From Colletes latitarsis (lineage: Eukaryota > Arthropoda > Insecta > Hymenoptera > Colletidae), in NCBI RefSeq assembly GCF_051014445.1, contig NW_027488368.1, forward strand, positions 6,696,001 through 6,760,000: DNA of 64,000 nucleotides. Reading direction: 5' to 3'. The position numbers and the translations under genes are program-made. The notes under the pieces are model-generated. The model was given only the letters and a program-made list of their open reading frames with translations, was not told where the DNA came from and searched no databases. This document shows, piece after piece, positions 9,667-18,200 of this stretch (position 1 is its first letter; the number at the start of each line of letters is the position of its first letter).

Positions 9667-11544
9667 ATGGAGTTCAATATTAAAACGGGGATGGGACGGG
9701 GTAAGTCAGAGGGGGAGGACGAAGGCGGTGTTGGGACTGGAGTGACGGCGCTCGCGCCGCCTCCAGCGCCTGGCCCGGCTTCGTGGAGGGTGGAGGAGGA
9801 CGACGAGACGGCGTCGGTCTCGTCCTTCTCCTCCAGCACGAGCCACATAGGCTCTAAGAGGAAGAGGACGGGGCAGGCCGTCGTCGAGGTGGGCGGGGCG
9901 ATGAGCCCGTCGGTGAGGCTGAGTTGCCTCAGGGACGAGGTGACCGAGGAGATATCGGAGAGGATCTCCTCGTCCCTGAGGCGGGTGGAGAAAGTCGCCG
10001 CTGCCTGCGCCTTTAAGGGGCAGAAAAGCGGTGGCGCGGAGGCCCTGAAGGCCGCGGCGGAGGAAATGAGGGAGGCGGCGCGGGAGCTCAGAGGGCGGAA
10101 CGCCCGTCTGCAGCTCCTGTTGGAGGAGGAGCGACAGGGGAGGAGGAGGGCAGAGGCGCTGTGGAACAGCGCGGCCCTCCCTCCCATCCTCCCTCCTCCT
10201 CCACCGCCGCGTCCCTCGGCGGAGGTAAATAAGCGGAGTGCGGCGGCAGTGGTGCGGGGCACCGCGGGCCCCTACACCCGCACTCCGCCCGTGAAGAAGT
10301 CCCCGTCCTCCTCAGAAGACGATCTTCTGAGGAGGATTGGGGACATGATTGATGGCAAGCTGGCCGCCTTCCGGGAGGAGCTCCTCGCCGGAAGAGCGGT
10401 CAGCAGGAAGGCGGTGCCTCCCCGACCTGTTCCGGTACAGTCGGGGAAGGCAAAGAAGGGCGGAGTGAAGGCTCCGCCCAGCGTTGCGGCACCAGGGCCC
10501 CGGGTCGCGACCCCCAAGGGGGGTGGTGTACCCGTGGTCGCGGTGGTCGCGTCCTCCACAGCACCCTCCCAAGGGGGGGTGGCGTGGAGTGAGGTGGTGG
10601 GGCGGAAGGCGAAGCGGGCGGCGAGGAAGGCCTCGCAACCGCAGCCTCCGCCTCCGCCGCCGGCGGCCAAGGTAAAGGCCGCGAAGGTCGGGAAGGCACG
10701 ACCAGGTCGTCCCCCAAAAACGGCAGCGGTGACGCTGACCGTTGCGCTGGGGGGCGACCTGACCCTCGCGGAGGCGATGTGGCTCGCCAGGGAGAATATC
10801 TCCCTGGAAGAGCTGGGCATCGCCTCCGTGAGGGCGAAGAGGGCCGTGACCGGGGGTCTCTTGCTGGAGATCCCCGGTGCAGAAGGCGGCGCGAAGGCGG
10901 ATCGTCTCGCCCAGAGGCTCCGGGAGCAGTTGGGCGAGCGAGGTGTCCGGGTCGCCCGGCCCACGAAGCGCACGGAGATGCGCGTTTGTGGGCTGGACGA
11001 CTCGGTCAGCGCACAGGATGTGTCCCGTGCCCTTGCGAGGGCGGGGGACTGTCCTGTGGAGGACCTGCGGATCGGAGAGATCCGCAGGTCGCCCTCCGGC
11101 CTCGGGTCGGTGTGGGCCCGGTGCCCCCTCTCCGCCGCCCGTAAGGTGGCGGAATCCGGGAGGGTGTTGGTGGGGTGGGTTTCGGCGCGAGTGGAAATCC
11201 TCGCGCCGCGCCCGCTCCAGTGTCACCGCTGCCTCGAATTGGGGCACGTGAGGCAGTGGTGCACCTCGCCGGTGGACCGCAGCGGTCAGTGTTACCGCTG
11301 CGGTGCCAAAGAGCACCGTGCGAGCCAGTGCTCGGCGGCCCCCCACTGCCCGCTGTGTGCGGACATGGGGAGGCCAGCCGATCACAGGGTGGGGAGCAAG
11401 AAGTGCTCCCCCCCCTCCCGGAAGGAGAGGAAGAGGCGGGCTGCACCGGCTCCGGTGCCGAGGGCGGTGGCATCGTCCTCCATGGAGGTGGACGGTGCTA
11501 CGGGGACGGACGGCCGGGAGGAGGCTGGCGCGGCCATTAATTAA
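9667..11544 (+). CDS. ORF1 protein: gag-like RNA-binding protein with three zinc knuckles
   Basis: This 625-residue protein is expected to coat the element RNA, form the ribonucleoprotein particle and help direct it to the nucleus or chromosome. The N-terminus is acidic and Ser-rich. Residues about 88-165 are Glu/Arg/Ala-rich and predicted helical, probably a coiled coil. A low-complexity Pro/Ala/Lys-rich linker follows to about 355. A folded stretch at about 360-515 resembles the region before the knuckles of R1-type gag proteins. CCHC knuckles lie at 519-532 and 542-555 (both CX2CX4HX4C), with a longer CX2CX8HX6C at 561-580. The tail is basic, then Ser/Gly-rich. The first ATG after the 5' UTR is used. 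The TAA stop shares its last A with the ORF2 ATG. Confidence 0.92.
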   Translation: MEFNIKTGMGRGKSEGEDEGGVGTGVTALAPPPAPGPASWRVEEDDETASVSSFSSSTSHIGSKRKRTGQAVVEVGGAMSPSVRLSCLRDEVTEEISERISSSLRRVEKVAAACAFKGQKSGGAEALKAAAEEMREAARELRGRNARLQLLLEEERQGRRRAEALWNSAALPPILPPPPPPRPSAEVNKRSAAAVVRGTAGPYTRTPPVKKSPSSSEDDLLRRIGDMIDGKLAAFREELLAGRAVSRKAVPPRPVPVQSGKAKKGGVKAPPSVAAPGPRVATPKGGGVPVVAVVASSTAPSQGGVAWSEVVGRKAKRAARKASQPQPPPPPPAAKVKAAKVGKARPGRPPKTAAVTLTVALGGDLTLAEAMWLARENISLEELGIASVRAKRAVTGGLLLEIPGAEGGAKADRLAQRLREQLGERGVRVARPTKRTEMRVCGLDDSVSAQDVSRALARAGDCPVEDLRIGEIRRSPSGLGSVWARCPLSAARKVAESGRVLVGWVSARVEILAPRPLQCHRCLELGHVRQWCTSPVDRSGQCYRCGAKEHRASQCSAAPHCPLCADMGRPADHRVGSKKCSPPSRKERKRRAAPAPVPRAVASSSMEVDGATGTDGREEAGAAIN

Positions 11545-11546
11545 TG
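11542..11546 (+). promoter_or_regulatory. TAATG stop-start junction of ORF1 and ORF2
   Basis: The ORF1 stop TAA and the ORF2 start ATG overlap by one A within ATTAATTAATG. In the insect R1-clade element SART1, a UAAUG of this kind was shown to allow ORF2 translation by termination and reinitiation. The same mechanism is inferred here. The junction is also present in copy 1 (mirrored at 8995-8999). Confidence 0.8.
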
Positions 11547-14500
11547 CCGCCCCGCCTCCTCCTCCAGGCCAACCTCAACCACTGCCGCGCGGCACAGGAC
11601 TTGATGTCCCAAGTCCTCGCGGAGTGGGGGGTTGGCCTGGCGGTCGCCGCCGAGCCGTACCGCGTCCCTGATCACCCTCATTGGGTGGGCGACGCGGACG
11701 GCTTGGTGGCGACGGTATGGGGAGGGAGCGACGGGTCCCCACCGTTCTCCTTGTTGGAGCGCGGTCGGGGATTCGTCGCCGTGGACTGGGGGGGAGTCGC
11801 TGTGGTGGGGTGCTACATTTCGCCCCGTAGCGGTCACGCTGCGTTCGAGCTGTACTTGGCCGAGGTCGCGGCATGCGTGCAGCGCTACGCGGCCCGGCCG
11901 GTGCTGGTCCTGGGGGATTTTAATGCCAAGTCGGTGGCTTGGGGATCCCCCAGGACCTCCGTTCGCGGCGGGATCCTGGGCGATTGGGCGGCGGGGCTCG
12001 ACCTCCGGGTATTGAACCGGGGGTCGGAGCACACATGCGTGCGGCGATATGGGGGGTCCATCGTGGATGTTGGATTCGCGACCCCCAACGCCGTGCGCAT
12101 GGTGTCGGGTTGGCACGTGGTCGCGGGGGCAGAGACACTCTCCGATCACCGGTACATCCGGATGGAGGTCTCTGCCGCCGCGAGTGCATCCCGACACGGC
12201 CGCCTGCGTGGCACCCCACCACGCCGCTGGGCGCTTCGGCGCCTGGACAAGGACGCCCTGATGGCAGCTGCCCTCGCTGCAACTTGGCCGCAGGGAGCGG
12301 CCGAGTTGCCGAGCATAGAGGAGGAGGTCGCCCGGCTCGGAGCATTGGTCGCGGGTATTTGCGACGCAGCGATGCCTCGGGTCGGACGGGCTTCTCCTCG
12401 CCGGGCGGTGTACTGGTGGTCGGACGCGATCGCGGAGTTGCGAGTCGCGACTGTCCGCGCCCGACGCCAGTACACCCGCGCGCGCCGTCGTCAACGTACA
12501 GGCGACGGCGTGGCGCGAGCGAGGGCAGCTGATGACCTGTATGGAGCATACCGCGTGGCGCGGGTTGCTCTGCAGGTCGCCATCAAACGGGCCAAGACCC
12601 AGGCATGGAAGGAGCTCCTCCAGACCCTTGATGACGATCCATGGGGGCGCCCATATAAGGTGGTGCTGAATAAGCTCCGCCCGTGGGCGCCCCCCGTCAC
12701 CGAGGGTCTTGACCCCCGGCTGCTGGAGGACGTGGTGAATACACTCTTCCCAATTGGGGAGAGGGGACCGCGTCCTCCGGCGGCGGCGGCTGTCCCAGTG
12801 GAGTGGACGGCCGAGCTGGGGGTCACGCAGGAGGAGCTGGCAGCGGCCATCAGACGGCTCGGGGTTCGTAACACGGCCCCGGGTCCGGATGGTGTGCCCG
12901 GCCGGGTTTGGGTCTTGACCCAGGGCGTCCTTGGGGCCGACCTCAGGCGGTTGTTCGACCGCTGCCTGAGGGACGGGCGATTCCCCCCCAGTTGGAAGGT
13001 GGCGAGGATGGTCCTCCTCCGGAAGGAGGGTCGGCCCGCGGAGTCTCCCTCCGCATACCGGCCCATTTGTCTCCTCGACGAGGTGGGCAAGCTCTTCGAG
13101 CGTGTGATTGCTGCCCGCCTCGTCGAGCACCTGTCGCGGGGTGATCCCGGTCTGGCCGACTGCCAGTTCGGTTTCCGGGGGGGCCGATCGACTATCGACG
13201 CGATAGGTCGTGTGAGGGCCCTCTCGGAGGCGGCCGTCTCCCGGGGAGGGGTGGCATTGGCAATATCCTTGGATATTGCCAATGCCTTTAACACCCTCCC
13301 CTGGGAAGAGATAAGGAGGGGACTCGAATATCATCGAGTCCCCCCTTGTCTCAGGGCGGTCGTCGGGGATTATCTCCGCGGCAGGTGGATCGAGTATCCG
13401 GGCCGGGACGGTGATATGCGGAGGGAGGTGTACTGCGGTGTTCCGCAGGGGTCGGTCCTCGGGCCACTCCTGTGGAACATCGCGTATGACTCGGTGTTGC
13501 GGGCCGGCCTCCCCGACGGCGTCAGCACGGTGTGTTATGCGGATGACACACTCGTGCTGGCCGTCGGGGCGCACTGGGGGAGGGCCATGCGTCGCGCGGA
13601 GGAGGGGTCGCAACGCGTCGTCGACCGGATCAGGGGGATGGGGATGACGGTGGCGGTACATAAGACCGAGGTGATTGCGTTTCATTCACCTCGGCAGGAT
13701 CCGCCACCCCCTCTGATTCGGGTGGGTGGGGCTGACATCGAGGTGAAGCCCCAGATCAGGTATCTAGGGCTGATCCTCGATAGCCACTGGCGTTTCGAGA
13801 AGCATTTCCGCTGCCTGGTCCCCCGGTTGGAAAGGATGGTTGCGGCTCTGGGCCGGATCCTGCCCAACCTGGGGGGCCCGGCGGGCCGAGTTCGTCGCCT
13901 CTATGTGGCAATGGTCCAGTCGGTGGCCCTATACGGGGCCCCCGTCTGGGCGGACGACCTGGCTGCCTCCCGGCGCAGCATGACTATGCTGCGTCGGGTG
14001 CAGAGGCGCATGGCGCTCAGGGTCGTCCGCGGGTATCGGACCATGTCACATGAGGCGGCGACGGTTCTAGCGGGGATGCCGCCCATGGACCTGCTCGCGC
14101 GGTCGCACGCGGTGATGTACCGGCACCGCGTCGACCGTCGCGCGGGGGTGGGGGCGGTCCCGGGCGGGCAGGAACCTGCTTGGGGCGATTTGAAGCGCCA
14201 GGCCCGGCAGTCCGTGTTGCTCGCGTGGCAGGAGCGGCTGGCTCTGCCAACCGCGGGGCACCGGACTGTCGGGGCTGTTCGGCCACTCCTGAAGGAGTGG
14301 CTGGACAGAGGCCATGGCAGCCTCACCTACCGGCTGGCACAGGTATTTTCCGGGCATGGCAGCTTCGGAAGATACCTGTGCCGGATAGGGAAGGAGCCGA
14401 CGGCGCGTTGCTGCCACTGCGACGCTGAGCAGGACACGGCGGATCATACCCTGGAGGTATGCCCCGCGTGGGAGGGGGAGCGCCGTGTCCTGGTCGGCGT

Positions 14501-14726
14501 CGTCGGGCGGGATGTCTCGCTGCCGGGCATGGTGCGCGCCATGCTCGGCAGCGAGGAGAAGTGGAGGGCCGTGGCCTCCTTCTGCGAGAACGTAATGTTG
14601 CAGAAGGAGGCCGCGGGGAGGGAGCGCGAGCTTCAGCGGCGTGCTGAAGCACGCGCTCGTGCGGTGGCCCGAGGTCGTCGCCCGGTCGCGAGGCGTCGCG
14701 GGCGGCCGCCTCGGCGTGGCGGATGA
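11544..14726 (+). CDS. ORF2 polyprotein: AP-type endonuclease and reverse transcriptase
   Basis: The 1060-residue protein should cut the target DNA and copy the element RNA onto the exposed 3' end. The endonuclease (about 1-210) shows N10 in QANLNHC, E37 in AEPY, GDFNAK at 124-129, D175 and S200-D201-H202, so all expected catalytic positions are present. The reverse transcriptase shows NTAPGPDG at 443-450, LDIANAF with D577, GVPQGSVLGP at 632-641 and YADD at 665-668, giving the three catalytic aspartates. The region after about 720 ends with a CX2CX8HX4C knuckle at 956-973 and a very Arg-rich tail. There is no RNase H domain, as is usual in R1. No frameshift or stop is seen. Translation is probably coupled to ORF1. 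Confidence 0.95.
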   Translation: MPPRLLLQANLNHCRAAQDLMSQVLAEWGVGLAVAAEPYRVPDHPHWVGDADGLVATVWGGSDGSPPFSLLERGRGFVAVDWGGVAVVGCYISPRSGHAAFELYLAEVAACVQRYAARPVLVLGDFNAKSVAWGSPRTSVRGGILGDWAAGLDLRVLNRGSEHTCVRRYGGSIVDVGFATPNAVRMVSGWHVVAGAETLSDHRYIRMEVSAAASASRHGRLRGTPPRRWALRRLDKDALMAAALAATWPQGAAELPSIEEEVARLGALVAGICDAAMPRVGRASPRRAVYWWSDAIAELRVATVRARRQYTRARRRQRTGDGVARARAADDLYGAYRVARVALQVAIKRAKTQAWKELLQTLDDDPWGRPYKVVLNKLRPWAPPVTEGLDPRLLEDVVNTLFPIGERGPRPPAAAAVPVEWTAELGVTQEELAAAIRRLGVRNTAPGPDGVPGRVWVLTQGVLGADLRRLFDRCLRDGRFPPSWKVARMVLLRKEGRPAESPSAYRPICLLDEVGKLFERVIAARLVEHLSRGDPGLADCQFGFRGGRSTIDAIGRVRALSEAAVSRGGVALAISLDIANAFNTLPWEEIRRGLEYHRVPPCLRAVVGDYLRGRWIEYPGRDGDMRREVYCGVPQGSVLGPLLWNIAYDSVLRAGLPDGVSTVCYADDTLVLAVGAHWGRAMRRAEEGSQRVVDRIRGMGMTVAVHKTEVIAFHSPRQDPPPPLIRVGGADIEVKPQIRYLGLILDSHWRFEKHFRCLVPRLERMVAALGRILPNLGGPAGRVRRLYVAMVQSVALYGAPVWADDLAASRRSMTMLRRVQRRMALRVVRGYRTMSHEAATVLAGMPPMDLLARSHAVMYRHRVDRRAGVGAVPGGQEPAWGDLKRQARQSVLLAWQERLALPTAGHRTVGAVRPLLKEWLDRGHGSLTYRLAQVFSGHGSFGRYLCRIGKEPTARCCHCDAEQDTADHTLEVCPAWEGERRVLVGVVGRDVSLPGMVRAMLGSEEKWRAVASFCENVMLQKEAAGRERELQRRAEARARAVARGRRPVARRRGRPPRRGG

Positions 14727-14780
14727 CCTAGGCTGGGAGGGGGGTCCTGAGGGGACCCTCCTCCCGCCAGGCGGCGCCGG

Positions 14781-14825
14781 GTCGGACCGGTTGGGGGTAG
14801 GAGTGCCTTCCCCTACCGGTCCGAC
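14781..14825 (+). other. 3' UTR hairpin 1
   Basis: GTCGGACCGGT at 14781-14791 is the exact reverse complement of 14815-14825, giving an 11-base stem. The loop is itself G/C-rich and may pair further. Copy 1 has one mismatch in this stem. Confidence 0.65.
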
Positions 14826-14838
14826 GCAAGGGGAGGCA

Positions 14839-14882
14839 CCCTCGGCGGTCTGGTGCGGCCATGAACGCCCGGCCGCCGAGGG
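14839..14882 (+). other. 3' UTR hairpin 2
   Basis: CCCTCGGCGG at 14839-14848 pairs with CCGCCGAGGG at 14873-14882, a perfect 10-base stem with a 24-base loop. Confidence 0.65.
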
Positions 14883-14951
14883 ATGGAAACGGGGTCGCGG
14901 GCGGTTGCGAGTTGGGGCTCGCAGCCGCCACTAAACGCGGCCCCGGGACGG

Positions 14952-14988
14952 ATAGCGGCGGGATGGAGTGGCCCCGTCCCGCCGCTAT
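14952..14988 (+). other. 3' UTR hairpin 3
   Basis: ATAGCGGCGGGA at 14952-14963 pairs with TCCCGCCGCTAT at 14977-14988, a perfect 12-base stem with a 13-base loop. Confidence 0.7.
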
Positions 14989-15005
14989 GAGGCAGTGTGT
15001 CTAAT

Positions 15006-15026
15006 GGGGGGACCGATTGTCCCCCC
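15006..15026 (+). other. 3' UTR hairpin 4
   Basis: GGGGGGAC at 15006-15013 pairs with GTCCCCCC at 15019-15026, an 8-base stem closing a 5-base loop (CGATT). Confidence 0.65.
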
Positions 15027-15055
15027 GGGGGATGGGCGCGAAAGCGCGGGCACGG

Positions 15056-15099
15056 GGAGGATACCGGAAGAATGCTTCGAGCGATTCCCGGTATCCTCC
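15056..15099 (+). other. 3' UTR hairpin 5
   Basis: GGAGGATACCGG at 15056-15067 pairs with CCGGTATCCTCC at 15088-15099, a perfect 12-base stem with a 20-base loop. Confidence 0.7.
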
Positions 15100-15143
15100 C
15101 AAAGCGTGCCGAAGGGTCACCGTGGGGTTTTTAGTGGGTAGGT

Positions 15144-15171
15144 CCCGCGCCTGTCGTTGTACGGGCGCGGG
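15144..15171 (+). other. 3' UTR hairpin 6
   Basis: CCCGCGCC at 15144-15151 pairs with GGCGCGGG at 15164-15171, an 8-base stem with a 12-base loop. Confidence 0.6.
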
Positions 15172-15186
15172 GAATCCCACACACGC

Positions 15187-15214
15187 CTCCCACCTCTCCC
15201 CAAGGAGGTGGGAG
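15187..15214 (+). other. 3' UTR hairpin 7, nearest the poly(A)
   Basis: CTCCCACCTC at 15187-15196 pairs with GAGGTGGGAG at 15205-15214, a 10-base stem with an 8-base loop. It ends 28 bases before the poly(A), a good position for a reverse-transcriptase recognition element. Confidence 0.7.
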
Positions 15215-15241
15215 GGAGTCTTTCGAAGATTTTCCCCACGA

Positions 15242-15242
<1 letters not shown>

Positions 15243-15274
<32 letters not shown>
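15243..15274 (+). other. Poly(A) tail of copy 2
   Basis: Thirty-two uninterrupted A residues lie between GACGAC-like element sequence and satellite TACTTG. The last A may be from the target (ATACTTG). The length and purity argue for a recent insertion. Confidence 0.9.
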
Positions 15275-15277
<3 letters not shown>

Positions 15278-18200
15278 TTGTCGGCCAGATCCTGGGCTTT
15301 TTCTTGTTTGGATCCCGCAGTAATGTGGTACCACACTGTCAATAAAAGCTGGTTCCGCTTAGTATTTTAGAGGATAACGCTGGTTATGCGTGGGTTAGTT
15401 CTGGTATTTGCAATCATCTGGCTCATACTTTCGCGTTTCTCCCATACTCGTTGGCCAGATCCTGGGTTTTTTCCGTTTTGGATCCCGTAGTAATGAGAGT
15501 CCACACCGAAAAAGTCAACTAAACTGGTTGCGATTAATATTTTAGAGGATAACGCCGGTTATGTCTGGGTTAGGTCTGGTATTTGCCCTCATCTGGCACG
15601 TACTTTCGCATTATTCGCATACTTGTTGGCCAGATCCTGGCCTTTTTCATGTTTGGATCACGCAGTAACACGGCACCACACCGAAACAGTGAATTAAACC
15701 TGGTTGCGAATAATATTTTAGAGGATAACGCTGGTTAAGTCTGGGATAGTTCTGGTATTTGCAATCATCTGGCTCGTACTTTCGCATTTTTCGCTTACTT
15801 GTTGGCCTGATCCTAGCCTTTTTCTGGATTGGATCACGTAGTAACGCGGTACCACACCGAAACAGTCAATTAAACTGGTTGCGATTAATATTTTAGAGGA
15901 TAACACCGGTTATGTCTCGGTTAGGTCTGGCATTTGCCCTCATCTGCCTCGTACTATCGCACTTTTCGCATACTTGTTGGCCAGATCCTGGGTTTCTTCT
16001 GATTTGGATCCCGTAGTAATGAGGTTCCACACCGGAACAGTCAATTAAACTGGTTGCGATTAATATTTTAGAGGAAAATGCCGGTTATGTCTGGGTTAGG
16101 TCTGGCATTTGCCCTCATCTGGCACGTACTTTCGCATTTTTCGCTTACTTGTTGGCCTGATCCTAGCCTTTTTCTGGATTGGATCACGTAGTAACGCGGT
16201 ACCACGCCGAAACAGTCAATTAAACCTGGTTCGGATTAATATTTTAGAGGATAACGCCGGTTATGTCTCGGGTAGGTTTGGCATTTGTCCTCATCTAGCT
16301 CGTACTTTCGCGTTTATCGCATACTTGTTGGCCAGATCCCGGCCTTTTTCTGCTTTGGATCCCGTAGTAATGAGAGTCCACACCGAAGCAGTCAATTAAA
16401 CTGGTTGCGATTAATATTTTAGAGGATAACGACGGTTATGTCTGGGTTAGGTCTGGTATTTGCCCTCATCTGGCACGTACTTTCACATTATTCGCATACT
16501 TGTTGGCCAGATCCTGGCCTTTTTCTGGTTTGGATCACGTAGTAACGTGGTACCACACCGAAACAGTCAATTAAACGTGGTTGCGATTACTACTTTGGAG
16601 GATAACGTCGGTTATGTCTGGGTTTGGTCTGGTATTTGCAATCATCTGGCTCATACTTTCGCGTTTTTCGCATACTTGTTGGCCAGATCCTGGGTTTTTT
16701 CTGATTTGGATCCCGTAGTAATGAGGTTCCACACCGGAACAGTCAATTAAACTGGTTGCGATTAATATTTGAGAGGAAAATGCCGGTTATGTCTGGGTTA
16801 GGTCTGGTATTTGCCCTCATCTGGCTCGTACTTTCGCATTATTCGCATACTTGTTGGTCAGATCCTGGCCTTTTTCCGGTTTGGATCACGTAGTAACGCG
16901 GTACCACACCGAAACAGTCAATTAAACCTGGTTCGGATTAATATTTTAGAGGATAACGCCGGTTATGTCTCGGGTAGGTCTGGGATTTGTCCTCATCTGG
17001 CTCGTACTTTCGCATTTTTCGCATACTTGTTGGCCAGATCCTGGCCTTTTTCTGGCTAGGACCACGTAGTAATGTGGTACCACACAGAAACAGTGAATTA
17101 AACCTGGTTGCGAATAATATTTTAGAGGATAACGCCGGTTATGTCTGGGTTAGGTCTGGTATTTGCCCTCATCTGGCACGTACTTTCACATTATTCGCAT
17201 ACTTGTTGGCCAGATCCAGGCCTTTTTCTGGTTTGGATCACGTAGTAACGCGGTACCACACCGAAACAGTCAATTAAACTGGTTGCGATAAATATTTGAG
17301 AGGTTAACGCTGGTTATGTCTCGGTTAGGTCTGGGATTTGCCCTCATCTGCCTCTTACAATCGCACTTTTCGCATACTTGTCGGCCAGATCCTGGGCTTT
17401 TTCTTGTTTGGATCCCGTAGTAATGTGGTACCACACTGTCAATAAAAGCTGGTTCCGGTTAGTATTTTAGAGGATAACGCTGGTTATGCGTGGGTTAGTT
17501 CTGGTATTTGCAATCATCTGGCTCATACTTTCGCGTTTCTCCCATACTCGTTGGCCAGATCCTGGGTTTTTTCATGTTTGGATCACGTAGTAACACGGTA
17601 CCACACCGAAACAGTGAATTAAACCTGGTTGCGAATAATATTTTAGAGGATAACGCTGGTTAAGTCTGGGATAGTTCTGGTATTTGCAATCATCTGGCTC
17701 GTACTTTCGCATTTTTCGCTTACTTGTTGGCCTGATCCTAGCCTTTTTCTGGTTTGGATCACGGAGTAATGTGGTACCACACCGAAACTGTCAATTAAAC
17801 CTGGTTGCGATTACTATTTTGGAGGATAACGTCGGTTATGTCTGGGTTTGGTCTGGTATTTGCAATCATCTGGCTCATACTTTCGCGTTTTTCGCATACT
17901 TGTTGGCCAGATCCTGGCCTTTTTCTGCTTTGGATCCCGTAGTAATGAGAGTCCACACCGAAACAGTCAATTAAACTGGCTGCGATTAATATTTCAGAGG
18001 ATAACGCCGGTTATGTCTCGGTTAGGTCTGGGATTTGCCCTCATCTGGCTCGTACTTTCGCATTTTTCGCATACTTGTTGGCCAGATCCTGGCCTTTTTC
18101 TGGCTAGGACCACGTAGTAATGTGGTACCACACAGAAACAGTGAATTAAACCTGGTTGCGATTAATATTTTAGAGGATAACGCCGGTTATGTCTGGGTTA

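Larger units (their letters stand above)
14727..15242 (+). other. 3' UTR of copy 2, rich in inverted repeats
   Basis: This 516-base GC-rich region contains at least seven perfect stem-loops in series, listed separately, before the poly(A). It is collinear with 5299-5814 of copy 1. It probably holds the RNA structure recognised by ORF2 at the start of reverse transcription. That function is inference from R1-type elements. Confidence 0.8.
9283..15274 (+). mobile_element. R1-clade non-LTR retrotransposon, copy 2, apparently full length
   Basis: This roughly 6 kb element carries a 5' UTR, ORF1, ORF2 overlapping ORF1 by one base, a 3' UTR and a 32-base poly(A). Both frames are open. The order and motifs fit the R1 clade. 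Some members of this clade insert into 28S rDNA (R1), others into TTAGG telomeres (TRAS, SART) or other simple repeats. Here the host sequence is a 176-base satellite. No target-site duplication is seen: the left flank ends in ...GTCTGGGATT and the right flank starts at TACTTG, so about 35-47 bases of a normal unit are missing. The exact 5' end is set only by the loss of satellite identity near 9281-9283. Confidence 0.92.

Noticed and set aside
11541..13685. Long antisense frame (714 codons) opposite ORF2 of copy 2, and its 597-codon equivalent at 7207-9000
   Set aside because: It lies exactly opposite a conserved enzyme, has no recognisable domain, and its composition is explained by the GC-rich third positions of ORF2. 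Its length is not kept between the two copies.
5275..15274. Identification as R1 proper inserted in 28S rDNA
   Set aside because: The flanks are satellite, with no rRNA sequence anywhere in the window. Only the clade is supported, not the family.
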